Source: Sulfuricurvum sp. 17-40-25
GTDB taxonomy: Bacteria > Campylobacterota > Campylobacteria > Campylobacterales > Sulfurimonadaceae
Length of the DNA stretch: 64,000 nt
Direction of reading: 5' to 3'
Assembly (NCBI GenBank): GCA_002282015.1
Contig: NCIJ01000001.1
Location: 372,001-436,000 of the forward strand
A model generated the notes under the pieces. The model did no database searches. It saw nothing but the letters and a program-made list of their open reading frames with translations, and was not told where the DNA came from. Below, piece by piece: positions 19,955-28,817 of this stretch. The stretch's first letter is position 1; each line of letters starts with the position of its first letter. Both the position numbers and the translations under genes were made by a program.

Positions 19955-21052
19955 ATGAGCGTTTCTACTCAAAAAATACTCGATCATGCCATGGAAAACA
20001 TTATCCAAGTATCCACTCCATATGGCACAGGAAGCGGCTTTTTGCTGGGGGATTTAATCGTTACCAATTCTCATGTTGTGGGGGGACTAAAAGAGGTCAT
20101 CGTCAGTGCCAAACATCTACCCCGATGTATCGGTAGCGTTGTGTATGATGATGTGTCCTATGATTTGGCATTTATCCGTCCTCCTACGAAGATAATCACC
20201 CATCACCCTCTCAAGATATGTTCTTCAGTCGTCCAAGATGGAGACATCGTAATCGCGATTGGGCACCCGTATGGATTAAACTATTCCACAACAGAGGGGA
20301 TTGTCTCAAAAGCATCGCGACTTCAGGGAGAAATTGAATACATACAGTTCGATGCGGCTATTAACCCAGGAAACAGTGGAGGCCCTCTTCTAAATGAAAA
20401 AAAAGAAGTTGTCGGGGTCAATACGTTTATCATACAAAACTCCAATAATCTCGGTTTTGCGTTGCCTTATTACTATTTGAGTGAAGTCATGGAAAAATTC
20501 ATCGCTTTGGACCATGACGCAATTATCCGATGTAACTCGTGTAAGAACATGATCGATGAGGCATTAATAATCAACGATTATTGCCCCCAATGTGGGGTAA
20601 AACTTGATGTTGCTAAACGCAGAAGAGAAGGCTACAAGCCCTCAGGAGTCGTCCATCTAATCGAAAAGATCTTAGACTCTTTAAAACTCAATGTCCCGCT
20701 CTCTCGTAGGAGTCAGCGCAATTGGAAATTTGACTCAAAAAACATCAAAATAGAGATCAATTACTATGATAACGGAGTCATAATTTCAGATTGTGCCCTC
20801 TGTAGAATTCCTCAAGACAATATTGAATCTCTTTATGATTTTTTACTCAGCGAGAATGATAAATTTGATCGCTTGCAATTTTCGATCAATGAAAACACGA
20901 TTTATCTCTCTTATGTGATTGTTGATTCGTCATTGACGTATGAACTGGGGTTCAAAGCGCTTAAACGTCTCTTTCATGAGGCACCGCAATACTCACAAAA
21001 GCTCATGCGTGACTTTGGGGCGTTGGAACCTAAGTACGATGAGTTTGATTAA
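19955..21052 (+). CDS. Cytoplasmic trypsin-like (HtrA/Do-type) serine protease with zinc ribbon and YbjN-like C terminus
   Basis: 365 aa. Protease domain residues 15-185 with catalytic His40 (VTNSHVV), Asp70 (SYDLAFI) and Ser141 (NPGNSGGPL), all in standard spacing. There is no signal peptide or membrane anchor, unlike normal periplasmic DegP/HtrA, and no PDZ domain. Instead a four-cysteine zinc ribbon (C193, C196, C210, C213) follows, then about 110 residues resembling a YbjN/type III chaperone-like alpha-beta fold (WKFDSKNIKIEINYYDNGVI onwards). The fold assignment of the C terminus is by eye. The gene is coupled to the preceding unknown protein with a one-base gap. Confidence 0.82.
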   Translation: MSVSTQKILDHAMENIIQVSTPYGTGSGFLLGDLIVTNSHVVGGLKEVIVSAKHLPRCIGSVVYDDVSYDLAFIRPPTKIITHHPLKICSSVVQDGDIVIAIGHPYGLNYSTTEGIVSKASRLQGEIEYIQFDAAINPGNSGGPLLNEKKEVVGVNTFIIQNSNNLGFALPYYYLSEVMEKFIALDHDAIIRCNSCKNMIDEALIINDYCPQCGVKLDVAKRRREGYKPSGVVHLIEKILDSLKLNVPLSRRSQRNWKFDSKNIKIEINYYDNGVIISDCALCRIPQDNIESLYDFLLSENDKFDRLQFSINENTIYLSYVIVDSSLTYELGFKALKRLFHEAPQYSQKLMRDFGALEPKYDEFD

Positions 21053-21651
21053 TTAGCGGTAGGAATCAAGTCTACGATCTCTTCTCTACGTGGAAAATCA
21101 GCACCCATGCTGATAATAAAAGATGATGCTTCTTGGAGGGTAAGCGTCGTCTTTTTGATCAGCGACTCATCTACGAGTACCGTATAACCGCTTGTTGGAT
21201 TAGGCGATGTTGGGATAAATAGTACGCAAATATTTTTATGACGATTGAGCAAATACGCGGGCACCCACAAGTTTTCTTTTGGGTATTCCACCAAAACAAC
21301 CTCTTTTTTCGTACCCTCTTCACCACCTGAGAGCATTGAGGCTAATTTTTTGGATACTGAATAGACCGATCGTATCGCAGGAATCTTTTCAAAAGCACGA
21401 TCAATGACTGCTACAAAAACAGAACGACCGTATTTCTCAATGGAATAGCCCAAAATGGCAAATAAAGCAACAACCGCTACCATGAGTGCAATAGTAATTT
21501 CAAAAGAATTCGTGTAGTCATGTAATGAAAGATACGCGCTTACCCCTAAACCTTCGAGATAATTGACAACCATCAACACCATAATGAGAGGTAATAAGGA
21601 AAGGGCCCCTACAAAGATATAACGCAGTAATAATTTAATTATCGAACTCAT
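21049..21651 (-). CDS. DUF502 family inner-membrane protein
   Basis: 200 aa from the ATG at 21651 (MSSIIKLLLRYIFVG); a longer reading from an upstream TTG has no better ribosome site. Two N-terminal transmembrane segments lie at about residues 10-32 and 48-72. A soluble part follows with the DUF502 features SIEKYGRSVFVAVIDRAFEKIPAIRSVYSVSKKL (a stretch at about 72-105), VLVEYPKENLW and FIPTSPNPTSGYT. The function is unknown in bacteria; a plant relative (COV) affects vascular patterning. The stop overlaps the convergent protease gene by four bases. Confidence 0.88.
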   Translation of the reverse strand: MSSIIKLLLRYIFVGALSLLPLIMVLMVVNYLEGLGVSAYLSLHDYTNSFEITIALMVAVVALFAILGYSIEKYGRSVFVAVIDRAFEKIPAIRSVYSVSKKLASMLSGGEEGTKKEVVLVEYPKENLWVPAYLLNRHKNICVLFIPTSPNPTSGYTVLVDESLIKKTTLTLQEASSFIISMGADFPRREEIVDLIPTAN

Positions 21652-21715
21652 GATGACAAAACCTTTTTTGTATAACAAATTGCAAAATTATAGGGTAAAT
21701 TTTCCTACACTTTAC

Positions 21716-21721
21716 TACAAT
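21716..21721 (+). promoter_or_regulatory. Probable -10 element of the M3 peptidase gene
   Basis: TACAAT 21 bases before the ATG at 21743, with AGGAG between as ribosome-binding site. It lies in the divergent gap with the DUF502 gene. Confidence 0.45.
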
Positions 21722-21742
21722 AACATATTTACAGGAGAAATT

Positions 21743-23698
21743 ATGAACCAATTTGCCGATTTTACCCTCAACTTAGAGACTTTTATCCCCGATCTTGAAA
21801 CTTTGATCGAGAACAATCATAAGACAATTGATCTTTTGTTAGCCATACCTCACAAAACGTACGTCAATTTTGTCAGACCCTTTGATTTTATAGAAGAGGA
21901 GATGGAGCTTTTATTTACCCCCTTATCGCATATTAATGCGGTTAAAAATACGGAAGAAACGCAAAAAATCTATGCGGATGCGTTACCTATATTGACCGAT
22001 TACTCAAACTTTATTGGACAGAATCTTGCAATCTATGATGCTTTCAAACAAATCAAAAGCAACGAATATGATACGCTGAACATTGAACAACAACGTATTC
22101 TTGATCTCAATATTTTAGGTTTTGAGCTTTCAGGTGCCCATTTGGATGACGCCAGTAAAAAAAGACTCTCAGAGATCAATTTACGTAAAAGTACTCTGAC
22201 GAATGATTTTTCTCAAAATGTCCTCGATGCCACGAATGCCTATGAAAAAATTATTACGGATGAAGCAGATATTACAGGTGTCCCCCAAGGTGATTTAGAA
22301 GATGCCCGTTTTGAAGAAAATGGGGTTACGAAATACCGCTTTACATTACAGATGCCTTCGTATATTGCCTACATGACCTATGGTCCTAATCGCACCATTC
22401 GCCAAGAACTGTATAAAGCTTATACGACTCGTGCACCTCAAAATGCAGCCATCATTGATGAGTTAATGAAGTTGCGTCAAGAGATGGCACAGCTTTTAGG
22501 ATACGAAAGTTATACCGAATATTCTCTCGCTTCTAAAATGGCACCCTCTACACACAGTGTTCTAAACTTTTTGAATGAACTTGCCCAAACTTCTCAAGCA
22601 CAAGCGAAACAAGAAATATCTGAACTGCGCAATATTGCAAAAGGAATCGATCTGCAAAGCTACGATTCAGCCTATTATGGGGAAATCCTCAAAAAAGCAC
22701 AATACGATATCGATGAAGAAGAGTACCGCCCCTATTTTGAGCAAAATAGTGTTATCCAAGGGATGTTTGAATTTTTACATAAAATGTTCGGTATTCGATT
22801 TGAGCACGTTGACGCTGTCCTGTGGGATAAGAAAGCCAGTGCATATGATGTATACGACGATGATGTATTACGTGCCCGTATTTATTTTGATCTTGAAGCG
22901 CGTAAAGGAAAACGCGGCGGTGCATGGATGCACAATTTTCAATCTCACTGTGAAGATACAAAAGGGTGCACCCATCTTTCCAGCGCCTTTGTAGTGTGTA
23001 ATTTTCCACCATCTTCAGAAACTTCACCTTCACTGCTTCGTCATGACGATGTAGTCACCCTGTTTCATGAGATGGGACACACATTGCATCACGTTTTAAG
23101 TCGTGTTCGAGAGCATGGTGTCAGTGGGGTCAATGGTGTGGAGTGGGATGCCGTAGAGTTCCCATCGCAATTTCTCGAAAACTTTGCGTATGAACCAAAA
23201 GTTCTAAAGCTATTTGCCAAACATCATGCGACGAGTGAAGTACTCAGTGATGAGATGATCGCTAAACTCATCCGAGCCAAAAACTTTCAAAGTGCCCTCT
23301 TTATGTTACGCCAGCTTGAATTTTCACTGTTTGATCTTACCCTTCACTCCAAACTGTACCAAGGTGATGAAATACAAACTTTACTTGATTCCATCCGAGA
23401 GAAAACTGCACTCATCAAACCCCCTGCGTATAATAAATTTCAAAACGGGTTTTCCCATATCTTCAGCGGTGGGTACAGTGCTGGATATTATAGTTACAAG
23501 TGGGCTGAAGTGCTTAGTGCCGATGCGTATTATGCCATTGTCGATGAAGGGATATTTGATTCTGATCTTGCACGTAAATACAAAGAGGTTGTTTTGGCAA
23601 AAGGTGGAAGCCAGAGTATGCAAGAACTTTTTGTAGAGATGATGGGACGTGAGTGTGAGACCAAACATCTACTACGTCTTAACGGTATCAATGGATGA
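21743..23698 (+). CDS. M3 family zinc oligopeptidase (oligopeptidase A / PrlC type)
   Basis: 651 aa. The ATG at 21743 is chosen for its AGGAGAAATT ribosome site; in-frame upstream codons lack one. The zinc motif HEMGH is at residues 442-446 (TLFHEMGHTLHHVLS), with the third ligand Glu expected in the following NGVEWDAVEFPSQFLENF, which matches the M3 signature. Such enzymes degrade short cytosolic peptides and signal-peptide fragments. There is no signal peptide. The next gene starts four bases before this stop (ATGA), so the two are coupled. Confidence 0.93.
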   Translation: MNQFADFTLNLETFIPDLETLIENNHKTIDLLLAIPHKTYVNFVRPFDFIEEEMELLFTPLSHINAVKNTEETQKIYADALPILTDYSNFIGQNLAIYDAFKQIKSNEYDTLNIEQQRILDLNILGFELSGAHLDDASKKRLSEINLRKSTLTNDFSQNVLDATNAYEKIITDEADITGVPQGDLEDARFEENGVTKYRFTLQMPSYIAYMTYGPNRTIRQELYKAYTTRAPQNAAIIDELMKLRQEMAQLLGYESYTEYSLASKMAPSTHSVLNFLNELAQTSQAQAKQEISELRNIAKGIDLQSYDSAYYGEILKKAQYDIDEEEYRPYFEQNSVIQGMFEFLHKMFGIRFEHVDAVLWDKKASAYDVYDDDVLRARIYFDLEARKGKRGGAWMHNFQSHCEDTKGCTHLSSAFVVCNFPPSSETSPSLLRHDDVVTLFHEMGHTLHHVLSRVREHGVSGVNGVEWDAVEFPSQFLENFAYEPKVLKLFAKHHATSEVLSDEMIAKLIRAKNFQSALFMLRQLEFSLFDLTLHSKLYQGDEIQTLLDSIREKTALIKPPAYNKFQNGFSHIFSGGYSAGYYSYKWAEVLSADAYYAIVDEGIFDSDLARKYKEVVLAKGGSQSMQELFVEMMGRECETKHLLRLNGING

Positions 23699-24705
23699 AG
23701 TTCATCTGGGTACTGATGACTGTATTTACACTGCTGGGAGGTACTGAAGTGACAATAGCAACCTATAATGTTGAAAACCTGTTTGATATGAACGATGATG
23801 GAAACGAGTATGAAGAATACATCCCCAATACCTCATGGGGCTGGAATGATGCCATGTATCGTATCAAATTACGCAATACCGCCAAAGTCATCCATGACAT
23901 TAATGCAGACATCATCGGTTTGCAAGAAATCGAATCTGAAACTGCCCTCAAAGACCTAAAAGCGCAACTTAACCGACAGGGATTGTATTACCCTCACTAC
24001 GCCTTTGCCCGTGCCAAAAACACCACCGTTGCCGTTGCATTACTGAGCCGTTATCCCATCGTCAGTGCCCTGAGTCGTTCAGTAGGTGCCCATAGATCAT
24101 ACCGAGATATTTTGGAAGTAAAAGTGGACATACAGGGTAAGCCGTTGCGTCTCTTCGTCAACCACTGGAAATCCAAAAGCGGTCCTGAGAGTATGCGAAT
24201 ACAAAGTGCTAAAGTACTCAAAAAACGGCTTAATGAACTGGATACGAATGAACCCTATGTCCTCATGGGGGATTTTAATTCCCATTATGAGGAGTACCGT
24301 ACTTTTGTAAAAAGCAGAAAACACAATGATACAGATGGTATTACAGGTATAAACCATATTCTACAAACCATCGATGACGACCAAAATCCAATCACTTATT
24401 CATCTCTAAAATCCAATAAGGATGTGCTCTATAACCTATGGTACGAACTCCCTGAAGATCAACGATGGAGTCATCAATACAAACAATTCAAAGAGGGTCT
24501 AGACAATATCATAATATCTCCAGCACTTGCAGATGGAAAAGGTTTGGAATACGTACACGGAAGCTTCACAAGATTCGAAGAACCTTATCTTTTTTACAAG
24601 GGGAAAATGTACCGTTGGCAACAGTCACGTAAACATCCAAAACACCATTTAGGCGAGGGATATTCGGATCACTTACCTCTTAGTGCCAAGATCAACATAC
24701 GCTAA
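23695..24705 (+). CDS. Exported endonuclease/exonuclease/phosphatase-fold protein
   Basis: 336 aa. A hydrophobic N-terminal segment (MKFIWVLMTVFTLLGG) suggests export. The EEP fold signature is complete: ATYNVENLFD for strand 1, GLQEIES with the metal-binding Glu, LMGDFNSHYEEY with the catalytic Asp/Asn pair, and the final YSDHLPL with Asp-His. Members hydrolyse phosphodiester bonds in nucleic acids, inositol phosphates or sphingomyelin; the substrate here is unknown, and an extracellular nuclease is plausible. The start overlaps the peptidase stop and the end overlaps the convergent DUF1643 gene by 14 bases. Confidence 0.88.
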   Translation: MKFIWVLMTVFTLLGGTEVTIATYNVENLFDMNDDGNEYEEYIPNTSWGWNDAMYRIKLRNTAKVIHDINADIIGLQEIESETALKDLKAQLNRQGLYYPHYAFARAKNTTVAVALLSRYPIVSALSRSVGAHRSYRDILEVKVDIQGKPLRLFVNHWKSKSGPESMRIQSAKVLKKRLNELDTNEPYVLMGDFNSHYEEYRTFVKSRKHNDTDGITGINHILQTIDDDQNPITYSSLKSNKDVLYNLWYELPEDQRWSHQYKQFKEGLDNIIISPALADGKGLEYVHGSFTRFEEPYLFYKGKMYRWQQSRKHPKHHLGEGYSDHLPLSAKINIR

Positions 24706-25273
24706 AGTCTGTGTTATCAGGCCAATAGCATGCATGAAAAGGGTACTTTTCCGAACCTTTTTCTTTTTTTCTGTAAATCTTACCTGACAACGTTGGTATC
24801 TGAATCATCGTCAACACATTCTCTACGCGTGAATCATACACTGAACTGCGTATCGGAGAAGCACCGCCCCAGGCAATAACAATATAATCACTTTGCATAA
24901 GGGCATGAGAAAAAGCACTGTTATTTTCCGAACCTATTATGTCAATACCGTTCAAATAGGATTCCATGACGTCTTTGGGGTACGTACCGCGTAGCGCAAA
25001 CAGGTTTAACACTTCAACATGCCCAACATCAGTAAAAGATTTATAGACCACTTTTTCTACATTTTGCACCGTCTTATCGGCTTTTATAGCATCTGCAGAC
25101 GAAGGATTTTTGAGGATAACGGTCAGAGTTTTTGTTCTGGCTGGTTCGTTTATAAAAGGGATACTCAAGCGATACCTGTATTTCATATCGTCTGAAAATA
25201 CAGCCTTAATACCCTCAACATTGACACGATTAAAATGAGCTACTTGCCGACCAATATGGGGTTGCTGTTTCAA
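24692..25273 (-). CDS. DUF1643 family protein in the hspR operon
   Basis: 193 aa from a TTG at 25273, four bases after the hspR stop; an ATG at 25186 would shorten it but lose AVFSDD, which looks like part of the domain. DUF1643 features: DDMKYRYRLSIPF, LKNPSSADAIKADKTVQNVEKV near residue 60, LNLFALRGTYP and IVIAWGG. The function is unknown; such proteins often occur near mobile elements or as single orphans. Here it is the last gene of the cbpA-hspR operon and so probably heat-shock regulated. Confidence 0.8.
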   Translation of the reverse strand: MKQQPHIGRQVAHFNRVNVEGIKAVFSDDMKYRYRLSIPFINEPARTKTLTVILKNPSSADAIKADKTVQNVEKVVYKSFTDVGHVEVLNLFALRGTYPKDVMESYLNGIDIIGSENNSAFSHALMQSDYIVIAWGGASPIRSSVYDSRVENVLTMIQIPTLSGKIYRKKEKGSEKYPFHACYWPDNTDFSVC

Positions 25274-25277
25274 ATAC

Positions 25278-25667
25278 TTATTTCTTTAAAAAATCGTCTT
25301 CGAAAATAACCATTTCATACACACTGCGTGTTGCTACCAATGATTTTGCCAAAGGGACACCGGAGCTGTTACGCACACGTTCCATCTCTGCACGAAGCTC
25401 TATGAGTTCTTGCTCCATAGCCTCCATCTTGGTCTTAAGACGCATCACGACATCAACCCCAGCTAGATTAACACCCAGCTCACGAGTAAGACGCAAAATT
25501 GTTTTGATCTTCTCAATGTCACGCTGTGAGTACAGACGAATACGTCCATCCGAACGTGAGGGTGATATCAAGTTTTCACGCTCGTACTGACGAAGTGTCT
25601 GCGGATGGATTTCCAGGATCTTTGCCACGATACTGATCATATAGACCGGTTCATCAAAATGGTGCAT
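25278..25667 (-). CDS. hspR: HspR, MerR-family heat-shock repressor
   Basis: 129 aa. The N-terminal MerR-type winged helix-turn-helix is clear: VYMISIVAKILEIHPQTLRQYERENLISP, followed by the wing RIRLYSQRDIEKI. A coiled-coil segment follows (LKTKMEAMEQELIELRAEME). HspR represses heat-shock genes at HAIR inverted repeats, usually with a DnaK/chaperone partner. One such repeat lies upstream of the operon. An AAGGAG Shine-Dalgarno overlaps the end of cbpA, giving tight coupling. Confidence 0.92.
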   Translation of the reverse strand: MHHFDEPVYMISIVAKILEIHPQTLRQYERENLISPSRSDGRIRLYSQRDIEKIKTILRLTRELGVNLAGVDVVMRLKTKMEAMEQELIELRAEMERVRNSSGVPLAKSLVATRSVYEMVIFEDDFLKK

Positions 25668-25670
25668 ACG

Positions 25671-26543
25671 CTACTCTCCTTGCGGAAGATTTTTTTTCAT
25701 TTGGTCAACCAAATCGGCATCAATGCTCGATACACTTGGTAAAACAATGTTGGCTTTGAGATACAGATCACCTCTAACGCCCGATTGACGATTCACCCCA
25801 CCCATCTCTTTGAGTCGGAATCGCTGACCATTTTTGGTGTCTTCTGGAACTTTGAGTGTCACCTCTTTTTCAAGAGTCTGAATAATTACTTTTCCCCCAA
25901 ACAGCGCTGCATAAAGCGGGACATTGAACGTTTTTACCAAAGTATCGCCCTCACGCTCATATTCAGGATTAGGAGAGATCTCAATACGAAGGTATAAGTC
26001 ACCGACCTGAGACCCCTGACGTTTACCCTTACCACGAACACGCAGTTTTTCACCGCTTTTTATCCCCGCAGGAATCTTGATGTCAAAGCTATCGCCGCTG
26101 AGATTAATCGTGTGTTTTCCACCCAAGACAGCTACGCTAAAAGGAACGGTCACATTCGCATCGATATCGAGGTTTACCATACCTCCAAATCCGCCAAATC
26201 CGCCGCCTCCACCGAAACCGCCACCAAAGCCACCGCCGCCGCCTTGGGAGAACATATTACGTAGAATCTCATCCAAATCAACGTTACCGCCTTGCGCGCG
26301 TGAAAAATCATGGAAATTTTGACCGCCGAACATCGAGTCCCCATATTGATCGTACTTCGCACGCTTCTCTTTATCGCTTAACACTTCGTATGCCGCATTG
26401 ATCTCTTTGAACTTTTCTTCGGCTTTTGGGTCTTTATTCACATCGGGATGGTATTGACGTGCGAGTTTTCGATAGGCTTTTTTGATTTCAGCCTCGCTTG
26501 CACCTGCTGCTATTTCTAGAGTTGTATATAAACTTTTTGACAT
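25671..26543 (-). CDS. cbpA: DnaJ-class co-chaperone (CbpA type)
   Basis: 290 aa. The N-terminal J domain has the HPD motif at residues 32-34 (QYHPDVNKD). A Gly/Phe-rich linker of repeated G and F follows (about 95-120), then two beta-barrel substrate-binding domains (CTD I/II) with [19 protein letters not shown]. The cysteine-rich zinc domain of true DnaJ is absent, so it is the CbpA type. It stimulates DnaK ATPase. It is the first gene of the operon with hspR; the upstream HAIR repeat overlaps its promoter. Confidence 0.93.
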   Translation of the reverse strand: MSKSLYTTLEIAAGASEAEIKKAYRKLARQYHPDVNKDPKAEEKFKEINAAYEVLSDKEKRAKYDQYGDSMFGGQNFHDFSRAQGGNVDLDEILRNMFSQGGGGGFGGGFGGGGGFGGFGGMVNLDIDANVTVPFSVAVLGGKHTINLSGDSFDIKIPAGIKSGEKLRVRGKGKRQGSQVGDLYLRIEISPNPEYEREGDTLVKTFNVPLYAALFGGKVIIQTLEKEVTLKVPEDTKNGQRFRLKEMGGVNRQSGVRGDLYLKANIVLPSVSSIDADLVDQMKKNLPQGE

Positions 26544-26584
26544 TTTTAAATCCTATTAAAATTACTATTACTTTATGTGTTAAA

Positions 26585-26619
26585 AGTATAACACAAAAGT
26601 TGAGTCAAAATCAATCAAG
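26585..26619 (-). promoter_or_regulatory. HAIR operator and promoter of the cbpA-hspR operon
   Basis: The inverted repeat GTTGAGT-N7-AATCAAG at 26599-26619 matches the HspR consensus CTTGAGT-N7-ACTCAAG with one mismatch in each arm. On the minus strand a TTGATT -35 (26614-26609) and TATACT -10 (26590-26585) are spaced 18 bases, so the operator covers the -35. Binding would block RNA polymerase, giving autorepression released by heat. Confidence 0.72.
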
Positions 26620-26690
26620 GTTAAAAAAAAGAGTCGTATAATTGGGAGAACATGAAGGTTTAAAGTTGCGCCAAAGAGACGCAAGGACTG

Positions 26691-28226
26691 TTAGTGTAAA
26701 AAGTGACGAATACCTGTCATATACAACGCAATCCCATACTCATTAGCAGCCGCAATGACTTCTTCATCGCGCACGGAACCACCCGGCTGAATAACAGTTT
26801 TAACCCCCGCGCCCGCAGCCGCATCGATTGAATCACGAAACGGGAAAAATGCTTCAGAAGCCAATGCTGCACCGCTAACATCCAGACCCATCTCTTCCGC
26901 TTTTTTAAGCGCACAACGGGCTGCATCAACACGTGACGTCATCCCCATACCAACAGCAACCATCGCCGAATTTTTGACATAGACAACGCAGTTTGACTTG
27001 GTTAATGAGGCTACTTTATACGCGATCTCTGCATCTTTTAGCTCCTGCGCACTTGCCGTATGGGTTGTGACCAATTTGGCATTTTTGACCTCATCAGCAC
27101 CCACACGATCTGCGTCTTGGAATACAAATCCGCCATCGATATGTTTAAAATCAATCGCATCATTGCTAAGAACAATATGATCACTGCCATAGGCAAACAA
27201 CTTAAGACGTTTTTTGGATTCAAATACCGCTAAAGCTTCCTCATCAAAACGTCCGGCAATTACTACTTCCAAAAACATCTCATTCATCTTCATCGCAAGT
27301 TCTTTAGTCACGATACCGTTTACTGCAACGACTCCACCAAATGCTGAAATTGGATCACACTTCAGTGCTTCAGTATATGCATCCATCAAATTCTCACGAA
27401 TCGCAAACCCACATGGATTACCATGTTTTACGATACAAATCGCATTTTCATCACCAAATGCAGCTGCGATTTTTACCGCTCCGCTGATGTCTGTTAGGTT
27501 ATTGAAACTCGCTTCCCCTTTGAGGGTTTTGAAGTTTTTACTAAAGAACGTGTCGAACTCATACAATCCACCCATTTGGTGAGGGTTTTCGCCATAACGG
27601 GTATCCATAACCTTGTTTCCGACGATAAACTGCTTCTCGCCCATGCCGTTGTTAAAACGCTTGTTCATGTAGTTAGCGATCATGCTGTCATACGCCGCAG
27701 TATGCTCGTATGCTTTGATCATCAAGCTACGACGAAACTCGACACTGTCTGTACCGTTTTTGATAGCATTTAATAGTACCGAGTAATCACTAGGATCGGT
27801 AATGATATGAACATCGCTAAAGTTCTTCGCCGCAGAACGCACCATAGCAGGTCCGCCGATATCGATGTTCTCTATAATCTCTTCAAAATCATCGGTGCGC
27901 TCAATCGTTGCTTTAAACGGATACAAATTCACACATACCAGATCGATTTCAACGATACCGTATTCCATCGCTGTATTCACATGAGAATCCAAATCACGAC
28001 GGAACAAGATACCACCATGAATGTACGGGTTAAGTGTTTTAACACGACCATCAAACATCTCAGGAAATCCTGTCACATCATCAATCTCGATAGCGTCAAC
28101 TCCTGCCTCGCGAAGCATTTTAAATGTCCCGCCCGTAGAGACGATCTCGTAGTCTAATCCGCTAAGAGATTTGGCAAATTCTACAATATTACTTTTGTCG
28201 CTGACGCTGAGCAGTGCACGCTTCAT
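26691..28226 (-). CDS. purH: Bifunctional AICAR transformylase / IMP cyclohydrolase
   Basis: 511 aa from [11 protein letters not shown]; a longer in-frame reading adds ten non-conserved residues. It performs the last two steps of purine synthesis. The N-terminal MGS-like cyclohydrolase domain shows [14 protein letters not shown] and DGRVKTLNP. The transformylase domain shows RYGENPHQ, the catalytic KHGNPCGFA with its His, and the C-terminal [12 protein letters not shown]. It is a single gene with a 150-base gap to cbpA downstream. That gap shows no further gene, only the cbpA control region and a weak hairpin. Confidence 0.97.
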   Translation of the reverse strand: MKRALLSVSDKSNIVEFAKSLSGLDYEIVSTGGTFKMLREAGVDAIEIDDVTGFPEMFDGRVKTLNPYIHGGILFRRDLDSHVNTAMEYGIVEIDLVCVNLYPFKATIERTDDFEEIIENIDIGGPAMVRSAAKNFSDVHIITDPSDYSVLLNAIKNGTDSVEFRRSLMIKAYEHTAAYDSMIANYMNKRFNNGMGEKQFIVGNKVMDTRYGENPHQMGGLYEFDTFFSKNFKTLKGEASFNNLTDISGAVKIAAAFGDENAICIVKHGNPCGFAIRENLMDAYTEALKCDPISAFGGVVAVNGIVTKELAMKMNEMFLEVVIAGRFDEEALAVFESKKRLKLFAYGSDHIVLSNDAIDFKHIDGGFVFQDADRVGADEVKNAKLVTTHTASAQELKDAEIAYKVASLTKSNCVVYVKNSAMVAVGMGMTSRVDAARCALKKAEEMGLDVSGAALASEAFFPFRDSIDAAAGAGVKTVIQPGGSVRDEEVIAAANEYGIALYMTGIRHFLH

Positions 28227-28322
28227 GCAGTTCCTTTTGGTGGGTTCTATACCCATGAATTAATGGCGGAATTGTAGCAAATGGTGGTTTAGGGGAAGGT
28301 AAATTTAGCTAGAGTATTTGTT

Positions 28323-28817
28323 ATGAATTCCTATGCACATCCTTTTGCTCCCATCATCGATCACCATACTCGTATCTTGTTTTTAGGCAGTTTCCCCAGC
28401 ATCGCCTCTTTTGAAGACGCTTTTTATTATGCCCATAAGCGTAATGCCTTTTGGCCCATCATGGAGACTATTTTTCACATAACCCTTTTGGATAATGAAG
28501 CCAAGATAGCATTTTGTAGGACACATCAAATCGGCTTATGGGATGTTATTGGTGCTTGTGAAAGAGAAAATTCAAGTGACAGTAATCTAAAAGGGATTGT
28601 CCCAAATGATTTTGATGCTTTATTGCAAACGTATCCCAATATTATTGCCATTGGGTTTACGGGCAAGAAAGCCTATGAGTTGTTTGAAAAATATTTTAAA
28701 CACATGTCTATAAAAAAAGTATTGCTTCCCTCTACTTCACCAGCCCATGCATCTATGACACGAGAAGACAAAGCCGAATTTTATAAAGCTTTTATAGAGA
28801 AACATTTAACTGTTTAA
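28323..28817 (+). CDS. DNA-deoxyinosine glycosylase (UDG superfamily, family 6-like)
   Basis: 164 aa, size and fold of small uracil-DNA-glycosylase superfamily members. The N-terminal FLGSFPSIASFEDAFYYAHKRNAFWPIM (about 20-48) matches the hypoxanthine-DNA glycosylase group, where the GSFPS loop replaces the usual GQDPYH active-site motif and an Asn in HKRNAFW is thought catalytic. The C-terminal LLPSTSPAHA is the second active-site loop. It removes hypoxanthine from deaminated adenine sites. It is not linked to other repair genes and overlaps the convergent carboxypeptidase gene by 12 bases. Confidence 0.82.
   Translation: MNSYAHPFAPIIDHHTRILFLGSFPSIASFEDAFYYAHKRNAFWPIMETIFHITLLDNEAKIAFCRTHQIGLWDVIGACERENSSDSNLKGIVPNDFDALLQTYPNIIAIGFTGKKAYELFEKYFKHMSIKKVLLPSTSPAHASMTREDKAEFYKAFIEKHLTV

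Noticed and set aside
22575-22994. 139-aa open frame inside the M3 peptidase gene on the same strand
   Set aside because: It is a second-frame shadow of a strongly conserved coding region with no ribosome site.
26176-26260. Repetitive CCGCC/ACCGCC tract that looks like a tandem repeat
   Set aside because: It encodes the Gly/Phe-rich linker of CbpA on the minus strand, so the repetition follows from amino-acid composition.
26650-26680. Stem TTGCG/CGCAA downstream of purH as a terminator
   Set aside because: The stem is only five bases, the loop is long and no T run follows on the minus strand, so it was not listed as a feature.
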